9,255 nt of DNA from Oscillospiraceae bacterium (lineage in GTDB: Bacteria; Bacillota; Clostridia; Oscillospirales; Ruminococcaceae), in assembly GCA_019420135.1 (NCBI GenBank), contig JAHZHS010000021.1:10334-19588 (forward strand), written 5' to 3'. The notes beneath the pieces were generated by a model. It ran no database searches and was not told the origin of the DNA. It worked only from the letters and a program-made list of their open reading frames with translations. The number at the start of each line of letters is the position of its first letter. Positions within the stretch are counted from its first letter, which is position 1. Below are positions 1 through 5,307 of this stretch, one piece after another. The position numbers and the translations under genes are program-made.

Positions 1-375
1 GATGCCCACCACCGTCAGCACAGCGCCGCAGGCCAGCAGCATGAACCAGGCGTTGGCCATGATGCGGCGGGCCTTGGGCAGGTCCTTCTCCCCACGGGCG
101 ATGGAGCACAGAGGGGCGCCGCCCACCCCGAACAGGTTGGCAAAGGCGGTGACCAGCGTCACGATGGGAAAGCAGACCCCCAGCCCCGCCAGGGCCAGGG
201 CGCCCTCCCCGGGCAGCTTGCCGATGTAGATGCGGTCGACGATGTTGTACAGAAGGTTCAGCACCTGGGCCACCAGCATGGGGGCGGCCACGGCAAGGAC
301 GTTCTGCCGGACGCTGCCGGTGGAAAAATCCACCTGCTGGCTGGAATGGGTTCCCGGGGTGTGATGTGACAACAT
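1..375 (-). CDS. MATE-family multidrug/metabolite exporter, N-terminal part (runs off left edge)
   Basis: The frame reads leftward from ATG at 375 with no stop to base 1, giving 125 residues (about a quarter of a typical 440-460 residue MATE protein). Seen: a polar N-terminus, then NLLYNIVDRIYIG at about residues 40-52 and GVGGAPLCSIARGEKD at about residues 86-101. These are the hallmark first-helix and second-loop motifs of the MATE/NorM/DinF superfamily. The family consists of inner-membrane antiporters that export drugs or metabolites using Na+ or H+; the substrate cannot be told from this part. An AAGGAG at 387-392 lies 11 nt before the ATG, slightly long but acceptable. The gene has its own promoter (440-468) and is separated from the upstream yitT-like gene by a terminator, so it is probably its own transcription unit. 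It is not the same gene as the MATE fragment at the right edge. Confidence 0.9.
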   Translation of the reverse strand, partial: MLSHHTPGTHSSQQVDFSTGSVRQNVLAVAAPMLVAQVLNLLYNIVDRIYIGKLPGEGALALAGLGVCFPIVTLVTAFANLFGVGGAPLCSIARGEKDLPKARRIMANAWFMLLACGAVLTVVGI

Positions 376-439
376 GGGCTGGGCATCTCCTTACTGGCTG
401 ATTTTTAGGGAAAAGCAAAAGTGAAAAAGGGTATTTTTA

Positions 440-468
440 ATGATAGCATAACCGGGCAGAATTGGTAA
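440..468 (-). promoter_or_regulatory. Probable sigma-A promoter of the left MATE gene
   Basis: On the minus strand TTACCA (463-468, 4/6 to the -35 consensus) is followed after 17 nt by TATCAT (440-445, 5/6 to the -10 consensus). A TG one base before the -10 gives an extended -10 (TGCTATCAT). Transcription would start near 433, leaving a 5' leader of about 58 nt before the ATG at 375. The element lies in an AT-rich patch inside otherwise GC-rich DNA. Assignment is by eye. Confidence 0.6.
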
Positions 469-498
469 GAACTTTTTTTGCTTGCGCAAAGACCAGGC

Positions 499-535
499 AA
501 AAAACACCCGCAGGCCGCCTGCCGCGGTCTGCGGG
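499..535 (-). terminator. Intrinsic terminator of the yitT-like gene
   Basis: On the minus strand a 12-bp GC-rich stem (524-535 with 507-518, one mismatched pair) closes a 5-nt loop. It is followed by TG and six T (499-504). It lies about 20 nt after the yitT-like stop codon and separates that gene from the left MATE promoter. Confidence 0.8.
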
Positions 536-557
536 GAGAAAACAAGGGGAAGAAAGC

Positions 558-1427
558 TTACAGAAAGGCGGTCTGCTGTTCGGGGTCGATGAAGCCCTCG
601 CCGTAGACCTCGCTGGTGTCGGAGATCATGACCATGCAGCTGGGGTCGATGCGGTAGGCGGCGGTGCGGATGGTGTAGACCTGGGGCCGGGCGCAGACGC
701 AGAGCAGCATCTGGCGCTCGGTGCCGGTGTAGGTGCCCAGGGCCCGCAGCATGGTGGAGCCGCGGTCGGCGTCCCGGGCGATGCAGTCGGCGATCTCCTG
801 GCCCTTGGTGGTGATGATGGTCAGCATCTTGCTGGAACTGCTGCCGTACATGACCTTGTCGATGACCAGGGAGGTAGCCGCCGTGGTGATGAGGCCGTAG
901 AGCACGGCGTCCACCGACCCGAACACCGGCCAGCCCAGCAGGATGATGAACAGGTCGATGAGTCCGGTCACCGCCCCCACCGACAGATGGGGCCGGAGCA
1001 TCTTGATGGACATGGTGAGAAAGTCGGTGCCGCCGCTGGAGGTGCCCCGCATGTACATCAGCGCCAGGGAGACGCCCAGGGTGATGCCGGAGAACACCGC
1101 CGCCAGAAGCGGGTTGCCGTCGTAGCCGGGAATGCGGGTAAAGACCACGTCCTGGAAGAAGGTGCACCACAGCATGGTGATGAGGGTCTTGACGAGAAAG
1201 CTCCGGCCCAGGAATTTCAGGCTCAGCAGGATCAGGGGCACGTTGAGCACCAGGGTGGTGATGCCGATGGGCAGATTCCACAGATGGTTGCCGATCAGGG
1301 CCAGGCCGGACAGCCCGCCCGGGGCAAAGTCGGCGTTCTGGGCAAAGTAGCAGATGGAGACGGCGTACAGAAGGCCCGCTGCAATGTTGTACAGCTGGTC
1401 GATGAGCAGGGGACGGAACTTTTTCAT
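558..1427 (-). CDS. YitT-family (DUF161 + DUF2179) membrane protein
   Basis: A complete 289-residue protein, the usual length for the family. The N-terminal two thirds (about residues 8-192) form five or six hydrophobic segments with the YitT hallmarks APGGLSGLALIGN (35-47) and MRGTSSGGTDFLT (126-138). The C-terminal soluble part (about 197-289) is a DUF2179 domain with DRGSTMLRALGTYTG (221-235) and DPSCMVMISDTSEVYGEGF (261-279). YitT proteins are widespread Firmicute inner-membrane proteins without a settled function; DUF2179 resembles small ligand-binding, PII-like folds, so a regulated channel or transporter is a reasonable guess. The ATG at 1427 was chosen because AAGGAG (1436-1441) sits 8 nt before it and the protein then begins MKKFRPLLID. 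The frame stays open upstream to about 1589, but those residues are low-complexity and unlike the family. The gene is monocistronic and divergent from the reductase at 1689. Confidence 0.93.
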   Translation of the reverse strand: MKKFRPLLIDQLYNIAAGLLYAVSICYFAQNADFAPGGLSGLALIGNHLWNLPIGITTLVLNVPLILLSLKFLGRSFLVKTLITMLWCTFFQDVVFTRIPGYDGNPLLAAVFSGITLGVSLALMYMRGTSSGGTDFLTMSIKMLRPHLSVGAVTGLIDLFIILLGWPVFGSVDAVLYGLITTAATSLVIDKVMYGSSSSKMLTIITTKGQEIADCIARDADRGSTMLRALGTYTGTERQMLLCVCARPQVYTIRTAAYRIDPSCMVMISDTSEVYGEGFIDPEQQTAFL

Positions 1428-1547
1428 AGGCAAAACTCCTTGTTTGGATGGGGTTCGCCCGATGAGGGCGGAAAGTACGGCAGGCCGCCCGATTCCCGGC
1501 GGCAAAAAGGCGCCCCGCACACCGCGGACGCCCGATCTTCTTTTCCT

Positions 1548-1575
1548 ATTGTAACACTGTGAATAGGGGTTTGAA
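1548..1575 (-). promoter_or_regulatory. Probable promoter of the yitT-like gene
   Basis: On the minus strand TTCAAA (1570-1575, 4/6) is followed after 16 nt by TACAAT (1548-1553, 5/6 to TATAAT). This would start transcription near 1541, giving a leader of over 100 nt before the ATG at 1427. No alternative of similar quality lies nearer the gene. Assignment is by eye. Confidence 0.45.
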
Positions 1576-1630
1576 CAGCCCCCCGGCAAAAAATCCTGCC
1601 CCGGGCCTGGGCGGGCGGGGCTCTGCCGTA

Positions 1631-1636
1631 TATAAT
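1631..1636 (+). promoter_or_regulatory. Possible -10 element for the leader minicistron/reductase transcript
   Basis: A perfect TATAAT at 1631-1636 lies directly upstream of the minicistron. No recognisable -35 exists 16-18 nt before it, because the stretch is almost pure G/C. It sits so close to the AAGGAG at 1639-1644 that a transcript starting about 7 nt downstream would cut into the ribosome binding site. It may therefore be a chance AT patch, with the true promoter further upstream in 1560-1630. Confidence 0.25.
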
Positions 1637-1638
1637 AA

Positions 1639-1644
1639 AAGGAG
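1639..1644 (+). promoter_or_regulatory. Strong ribosome binding site of the 13-codon minicistron
   Basis: AAGGAG at 1639-1644 lies 6 nt before ATG 1651. It is too far (44 nt) to serve the reductase ATG at 1689. It abuts or overlaps the in-frame GTG at 1644, so it cannot serve that start either. It therefore points to translation of the short frame 1651-1692. Confidence 0.6.
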
Positions 1645-1650
1645 TGAAAA

Positions 1651-1692
1651 ATGACCCGGCGGCTTCACGAAGCGGAAAGGCGGCAAAGATGA
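1651..1692 (+). CDS. Putative 13-residue leader peptide, translationally coupled to the reductase
   Basis: This short frame encodes MTRRLHEAERRQR and ends in TGA at 1690-1692. That stop overlaps the reductase ATG (1689-1691) as ATGA, the classic arrangement for stop-start reinitiation. The minicistron has the best ribosome binding site in the area (AAGGAG, 6-nt spacing), whereas the reductase has only a weaker GGAAAGG at 1674-1680, inside the minicistron. The peptide is Arg-rich (5 of 13) and includes AGG and AGA among mainly CGG codons. It could set the translation level of the reductase or respond to ribosome stalling. No attenuator hairpin lies between the two, so transcriptional attenuation is not supported. 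The peptide itself may have no function, and the frame could be chance. Confidence 0.45.
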   Translation: MTRRLHEAERRQR

Positions 1693-2531
1693 AAAAGATT
1701 CTGGTTACAGGGGCGGGGGGCTTTGTGGGGGCCCGCATTCTTGAGCAGCTGGGGAACCGGTATGAGATGGCGAGCTTTCCCCGGGGCATGCTGGCATCGG
1801 CAGACCGAGGGGAGGTGCTGGCCGCCGTGCGTGCGGCGGCGCCGGAGGTCATCCTGCACACGGCGGCGGTGTCCGACACGGGGTACAGCGAGGCCCACCC
1901 CGACCAGTCCTACCGCGCCAATGTGGAGCTGACCCTCTGGATGGCCGAGGCCGCCCGGGAGACGGGGGCAAAACTGGTCTGCTTCAGCTCCGACCAGGTC
2001 TATGCCGGCCTGCCGGGCAAGGGGCCCTTTGGGGAGGAGGACGTCCGCACCCCGGCCAACGTCTACGGCCGCCACAAGCGGGAGGCGGAACAGCGTGGGC
2101 TGGATCTTCTGCCCGACGCTGTCTTTCTCCGGGCCACCTGGATGTACGACCTGCCCGGCTACGGCCTGCCCATCCGGGGCAACCTGCCCCTCAACCTGCT
2201 GCGGGCGGCGCTGCGGGGGGAGGAGGCGGTCTTTTCCGCCACGGAGTACCGGGGCATCACCTATGTGCGCCAGGCGGTGGAAAACCTCATCCCTGCCATG
2301 GCCCTGCCCGGGGGATGCTACAATTTCGGCAGCGAGAACCCCCTGGACATGTACGCCACTGCCCGGGCGTTCTGCACCGCCATGGGCATTGCCCCTTGCC
2401 TGAAGCCCGGCGACCGGGTGCGCAGCCTGGCTATGGACTGTGCAAAGGCCCGGCGGGCGGGCACCGTCTTTGATGACACGGCGGCGGGCATCCGCCGATG
2501 CCTGGCCGACTACGGCCTGGATTCCTTCTGA
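1689..2531 (+). CDS. NAD(P)-dependent extended SDR, RmlD-like sugar-nucleotide reductase
   Basis: A complete 280-residue protein of the length of RmlD (dTDP-4-dehydrorhamnose reductase) and related extended SDRs. It opens with a Rossmann dinucleotide-binding motif, VTGAGGFVG (G8, G11, G14). HTAAVSD follows at 57-63, then a catalytic-Ser segment, FSSDQVYAG (99-107), and the YxxxK pair in NVYGRHKREAE (Y126, K130). The family reduces or epimerises nucleotide-linked or free sugars in the cytosol with NAD(P)H. No rmlA/B/C or glycosyltransferase gene is nearby, so the rhamnose role is not supported and the substrate is unknown. ATG 1689 was preferred to the in-frame GTG at 1644 because the extra 15 residues would precede the Rossmann strand and that GTG has no usable ribosome binding site. 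Its start overlaps the leader minicistron stop. It is followed at once by a strong terminator. Confidence 0.85.
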   Translation: MKKILVTGAGGFVGARILEQLGNRYEMASFPRGMLASADRGEVLAAVRAAAPEVILHTAAVSDTGYSEAHPDQSYRANVELTLWMAEAARETGAKLVCFSSDQVYAGLPGKGPFGEEDVRTPANVYGRHKREAEQRGLDLLPDAVFLRATWMYDLPGYGLPIRGNLPLNLLRAALRGEEAVFSATEYRGITYVRQAVENLIPAMALPGGCYNFGSENPLDMYATARAFCTAMGIAPCLKPGDRVRSLAMDCAKARRAGTVFDDTAAGIRRCLADYGLDSF

Positions 2532-2540
2532 TACAGAAAT

Positions 2541-2587
2541 ACCGGCCCCGGAGGATGGAAAAATCCTCCGGGGCCGGTGTGTTTTTT
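2541..2587. terminator. Strong intrinsic terminator between convergent genes
   Basis: A perfect 16-bp stem (2541-2556 with 2563-2578) closes a 6-nt loop and is followed by GTG and six T (2582-2587), ten bases after the reductase stop. On the minus strand the same stem is followed by a weaker ATTTCT tract, so it may also end the AraC-family gene transcript whose stop is at 2596. Confidence 0.9.
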
Positions 2588-2595
2588 GGAAATGG

Positions 2596-3546
2596 TCAGC
2601 CGCCCGTGCCGTCGGCGGCCAGGCGGGTGTAGGCGTCCAGCTTGTCCCGCACCAGGGGCAGGGACGGGTCCAGATAGTTCATCTGGGTGATCTGCTTCAC
2701 CGTCTGTTCGGGGGAAACCTGGGAGCGGTACTCGGCGGGACGGCGGCCGAAGGTCTCGGTGAAGCGCTTGTTGAAGGACTTGAGGTCGGGGAAGCCGTTG
2801 TCGATGGCCACCTGGGTGAAGGGCTTCTGGGTGGTGGCCAGCTCGAACAGGGCGTGCTGGAAGCGGATGCGGGTCAGGTACTCGTAAAAGTTCATCCCCA
2901 TGGTGTTCTTGAAAAAGGTGGAGATGTAGGTGCGGTTGTACTGGGAGATGCGGGACAGCTCCTCCAGGGTGATCTTGTCGGCGTAGTTGGCCTCCACATA
3001 CTCGGTGATGCGGCGGATGGTCTCCCGGTGAAGGGAATCCTCCTTGGACAGGGTGGGGATGACCTTGGGGGAACACCGGGTGCACAGGGTGGCCAGCAGC
3101 ATTTCCAGGGCACTTCTGGCCGCCAGGGAGGCGTAGGGCCCGCCCTGGCCGGCGGCTTTCATCAGGCTGGCGGCGCAGAAGCGGATGCGGTTGAACTGCG
3201 GGGCAAAGCGGTCGGCCTCCCCGCAGACGCAGCCGGGAAAAGAGTACAGCTGCTCCGGCTTGACAAAATCCCGGAAAGCCCCCGCGGGAAACCGAAGCAC
3301 CAGGGCCACGGTGTGCTGGTCCAGGGCAAAGGAGGCATGTCCCACCGCCGGGTCGATGAGGATGAGGTCGTCCTCATGCAGCACATGCATGGAACCGCCC
3401 CGGCAGTACTCGGCGCTGCCCTTGAGCACGATGTTCAGCTCGTATTCCTGCTCATGCCAGTTGTAGCGGAAATTCATGATCTCATGGGCATAGCAGGTGA
3501 AATCCAGCCCGTCCCGCGGCCACTGCATGATGTAACGTCCGTCCAT
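2596..3546 (-). CDS. AraC-family transcriptional regulator (cupin sensor + double HTH)
   Basis: A complete 316-residue protein. Residues about 20-95 form an AraC-type cupin sensor (HEQEYELNIVLKG at 31-43; LHEDDLILIDPAVGHA at 56-71). The C-terminal DNA-binding domain (about 172-275) has both helix-turn-helix units: ITLEELSRISQYNRTYISTFFKNTMGMNFYEYL by position (192-224), and TQVAIDNGFPDLKSFNKRFTETFG by position (244-267), ending in the family signature GRRPAEYR (267-274). A 40-residue tail follows. ATG 3546 is supported by AAGGAG 8 nt upstream. The gene is divergent from the permease-hydrolase-dehydratase-PLP cluster, so it most likely senses that pathway's substrate and activates the cluster. 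Oddities are a CVC at 106-108 and a CTRC at 155-158. The ligand is unknown. Confidence 0.92.
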   Translation of the reverse strand: MDGRYIMQWPRDGLDFTCYAHEIMNFRYNWHEQEYELNIVLKGSAEYCRGGSMHVLHEDDLILIDPAVGHASFALDQHTVALVLRFPAGAFRDFVKPEQLYSFPGCVCGEADRFAPQFNRIRFCAASLMKAAGQGGPYASLAARSALEMLLATLCTRCSPKVIPTLSKEDSLHRETIRRITEYVEANYADKITLEELSRISQYNRTYISTFFKNTMGMNFYEYLTRIRFQHALFELATTQKPFTQVAIDNGFPDLKSFNKRFTETFGRRPAEYRSQVSPEQTVKQITQMNYLDPSLPLVRDKLDAYTRLAADGTGG

Positions 3547-3563
3547 CCCGCATTCTCCTTTCC

Positions 3564-3591
3564 GTTATGCCAAAAGAATATCACATTTCAA
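3564..3591 (-). promoter_or_regulatory. Possible promoter of the AraC-family gene
   Basis: On the minus strand TTGAAA (3586-3591, 5/6) is followed after 16 nt by CATAAC (3564-3569, 4/6). The -35 overlaps the left copy of the long inverted repeat (3588-3606), an arrangement typical of autoregulation. The -10 is weak, so this is a tentative call. Confidence 0.35.
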
Positions 3592-3606
3592 ACATTTTCC
3601 CTATGG
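3588..3606 (-). repeat. Left copy of 19-bp inverted repeat, candidate regulator binding site
   Basis: The minus-strand reading CCATAGGGAAAATGTTTGA matches the plus-strand copy at 3755-3773 in 18 of 19 positions, with 14 consecutive identical bases. This copy lies 42-60 nt before the AraC-family start codon and overlaps its proposed -35. Size and placement suit an AraC-type operator with repression or autoregulation. Confidence 0.55.
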
Positions 3607-3754
3607 TTTTTATTTGAATCCCCGCGAAAAATCCCGCTCCCGGTCCTGCCTGCCGGGCAAAGGCTCCGGAGGGCGCAGCCAGGCCTTCCGTCCCCCGGCG
3701 GGGACGGGGACTTCGTCAAAATGCTCAACAAAAAATGCCGTTCCTCAGCACTTT

Positions 3755-3773
3755 CCACAGGGAAAATGTTTGA
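3755..3773 (+). repeat. Right copy of 19-bp inverted repeat, candidate regulator binding site
   Basis: CCACAGGGAAAATGTTTGA is the partner of the copy at 3588-3606, in the opposite orientation and about 170 bp away. It lies 216-234 nt before the permease start. A related, weaker half (GGAAAAATGGTTTCA read on the minus strand, about 3776-3790) follows directly, so this copy may be one arm of an imperfect local dyad. Two distant sites of opposite orientation would fit looping control of a divergent promoter pair. Confidence 0.55.
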
Positions 3774-3805
3774 CTGAAACCATTTTTCCGGCACAAAACA
3801 AGGCC

Positions 3806-3821
3806 TTGTGAAATTGCACAA
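3806..3821. promoter_or_regulatory. Near-palindrome, possible second operator
   Basis: TTGTGAAATTGCACAA is symmetric at all but one base pair (14 of 16 positions agree with its reverse complement). It lies about 40 bp upstream of the weak permease promoter. TTGTG-N6-CACAA dyads are typical of dimeric helix-turn-helix regulators (CRP/FNR, LacI or GntR types), so a second, global input is possible. It could also be chance. Confidence 0.3.
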
Positions 3822-3859
3822 AAAAGACGGCAGATAAAACAAAATTTCGAATATTATCG

Positions 3860-3888
3860 CCGACAGCATCCTTTTTCACTGGTAGACT
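3860..3888 (+). promoter_or_regulatory. Possible weak promoter of the permease operon
   Basis: CCGACA (3860-3865, 4/6) and TAGACT (3883-3888, 4/6) are separated by 17 nt. Both boxes are poor, as expected for a promoter that needs an AraC-type activator. It would leave a leader of about 95 nt before the permease ATG. Confidence 0.3.
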
Positions 3889-3948
3889 GAAGACACCAAG
3901 ACAGGAACCGTCCCGGGAAACGATCTTCTGTTGAAACAGCTACCCCCG

Positions 3949-3968
3949 GGGTCCCGCACAAGGGGCCC
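3949..3968 (+). other. Leader hairpin next to the permease ribosome binding site
   Basis: GGGTCCC (3949-3955) can pair with GGGGCCC (3962-3968) across the 6-nt loop GCACAA, giving 7 pairs including one G-U. The stem ends 5 nt before the AAAGGA ribosome binding site (3974-3979), so it could affect access to it. There is no T-run, so it is not a terminator. Confidence 0.35.
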
Positions 3969-3988
3969 GACAGAAAGGATGTTTTAGG

Positions 3989-5284
3989 ATGAGCGAAAAT
4001 ACCCAGCTGATCATCTGCCTCGTGATTTTTGTGGCGTCGCTGGTCAGTTATCTTCTGAACAAGATCCCCATGTGGATCACCGCCATGGGCGCGCTGGTGC
4101 TGCTGGTGGTCACCGGATGCCTGGATATGGGCACGGCACTGAGCGGCCTGTCCAACACCAACACCGTCCTGATGGGCTCCATGTTCATCGTCGCCGCGGG
4201 CCTGAGAAAAACCACCTTTGTGGATACCCTCTGCAACGGCGTCATGAAACTGACCCGCGGTTCCTTCCGCAAAGCCTACTTCGGCTATCTTCTCATCGCC
4301 GTGCTGCTGGCACAGCTGATCCCCAGCCCCATGGTCGTCTTTGCCATCGTCTCCCCCCTGCTGGCCGAACTGTGTGAAAAGGTGGGCGAGAGCGTCACCA
4401 AGGTCATGTTCCCCCTGGTGGTGGTCGCCATCGGCACCACCGGCATCCTGCCCCTGGCCAGCGCCGTCTCCGACGCCGCCCAGTACAACGGCTTCATGCA
4501 GACCTATAACATGACCGATTACACCTTCACCGCCATGGACTTCACCATCGCCCGCTGGCCCATGCTGATCCTGATCCCCGCCTGGGCGCTGTTCCTGGCT
4601 CCCAAGTTCATGCCCGACAAGCCCAGCCAGCCCATCGCCGGCGCCCGCAGCGCAGGCCAGAACCAGAAGAAACTCTCCAAGTTCTCCGACATTGCCGGTA
4701 CCGTCGTCTTTTTTGCCACCATCATCTTCCTGGTCCTCTCCGACTACATCGGCCTGCAGTCCTGGATGGTCGCCCTGGTGGGCGGCATGCTCATGGTGCT
4801 TTGCGGCACCCTGGACACCCGGGAAGCCATGGGCAGCCTGCCGGTGGACAGCATCCTGCTTTTTGTCGGTGCCCTGGCCATGGGCAGCGCCCTCAGCGCC
4901 ACCGGCGCCGGTGAGGTCATCGGCAACGCCCTGGCAACCGCGCTGGGCGGCAGCACCAACAGCTACCTGATCGGCGGCCTGTTCTTTGTGGTGCCCTTCA
5001 TCATCACCCAGTTCATGCTCAACCGCGCCGTCAGCCAGATCTTCATCCCCCTGTGCATCCTGACCTGCCAGGCCCTGGGCGCCAACCCCATCGGCCCCAT
5101 GATCCTGGTCACCGCAGGCTGCCTGACCGCCTACCTGACCCCCATGTCCACCCCCGCCATCCCCATGGCCATGGCCGCCGGCGGCTACGACCTGAAAGAC
5201 CTGGTCAAGGGCGGCTGGCTGATCTCGCTGCTCATCGCCGTTGTCTACATTATCTACACCATGACCGTCATGCCCTGCTTCTGA
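3989..5284 (+). CDS. SLC13/DASS-like carboxylate (anion) permease
   Basis: A 431-residue, strongly hydrophobic protein with about ten or eleven membrane segments in two repeated halves joined by a cytoplasmic linker (about 208-232). This is the plan of the SLC13/DASS and wider ion-transporter (CitMHS/ArsB-like) superfamily. Seen: MGSMFIVAAGLRKT (62-75), the discontinuous-helix region of repeat 1 (PSPMVVFAIVSPLLAEL, 112-128), and the repeat-2 ending AYLTPMSTPAIPMAMAAGGYDLKDLVKGGW by position (381-410), which is characteristic of SLC13 permeases. The SNT motifs that bind Na+ and carboxylate in VcINDY-type members are SPM (113-115) and LNR (344-346) here, so the substrate and coupling ion may differ. 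It is probably the uptake step for the pathway. ATG 3989 has AAAGGA 9 nt upstream. It is the first gene of the cluster; the next begins 23 nt after its stop. Confidence 0.88.
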   Translation: MSENTQLIICLVIFVASLVSYLLNKIPMWITAMGALVLLVVTGCLDMGTALSGLSNTNTVLMGSMFIVAAGLRKTTFVDTLCNGVMKLTRGSFRKAYFGYLLIAVLLAQLIPSPMVVFAIVSPLLAELCEKVGESVTKVMFPLVVVAIGTTGILPLASAVSDAAQYNGFMQTYNMTDYTFTAMDFTIARWPMLILIPAWALFLAPKFMPDKPSQPIAGARSAGQNQKKLSKFSDIAGTVVFFATIIFLVLSDYIGLQSWMVALVGGMLMVLCGTLDTREAMGSLPVDSILLFVGALAMGSALSATGAGEVIGNALATALGGSTNSYLIGGLFFVVPFIITQFMLNRAVSQIFIPLCILTCQALGANPIGPMILVTAGCLTAYLTPMSTPAIPMAMAAGGYDLKDLVKGGWLISLLIAVVYIIYTMTVMPCF

Positions 5285-5307
5285 CGGTATAAGAGGAGGT
5301 ACTTTCC

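Larger units (their letters stand above)
3547..3988. other. Divergent regulatory intergenic region
   Basis: These 442 bp between the AraC-family and permease genes hold no convincing gene. They are more AT-rich than the flanking genes at both ends, with a GC-rich island at about 3623-3710. Seen within: the 19-bp inverted repeat pair, a near-palindrome at 3806-3821, an 8-bp GC hairpin at 3688-3707 without a T-run, a weak promoter for the permease (3860-3888), and a hairpin just before the permease ribosome binding site (3949-3968). No known riboswitch class was recognised. Confidence 0.7.

Noticed and set aside
462..1562. Long plus-strand open frame across the yitT-like gene
   Set aside because: Low-complexity shadow of a clearly recognisable YitT-family gene; it also crosses that gene's terminator and promoter.
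1644..1688. GTG at 1644 as the start of the RmlD-like reductase
   Set aside because: It abuts the AAGGAG with no spacing, and the 15 extra residues would precede the Rossmann strand. ATG 1689 begins exactly at MKKILVTGAGGFVG.
3688..3707. 8-bp GC hairpin with a CGGC loop as a terminator
   Set aside because: No T-run follows on either strand, and it lies in the middle of a divergent promoter region.
3770..3775. TTGACT as the -35 box of the permease promoter
   Set aside because: No -10-like sequence occurs 16-18 nt downstream; the bases belong to the inverted repeat.
3889..3988. Riboswitch in the permease leader
   Set aside because: Only short local hairpins are visible, with no consensus core of a riboswitch class that I could recognise.
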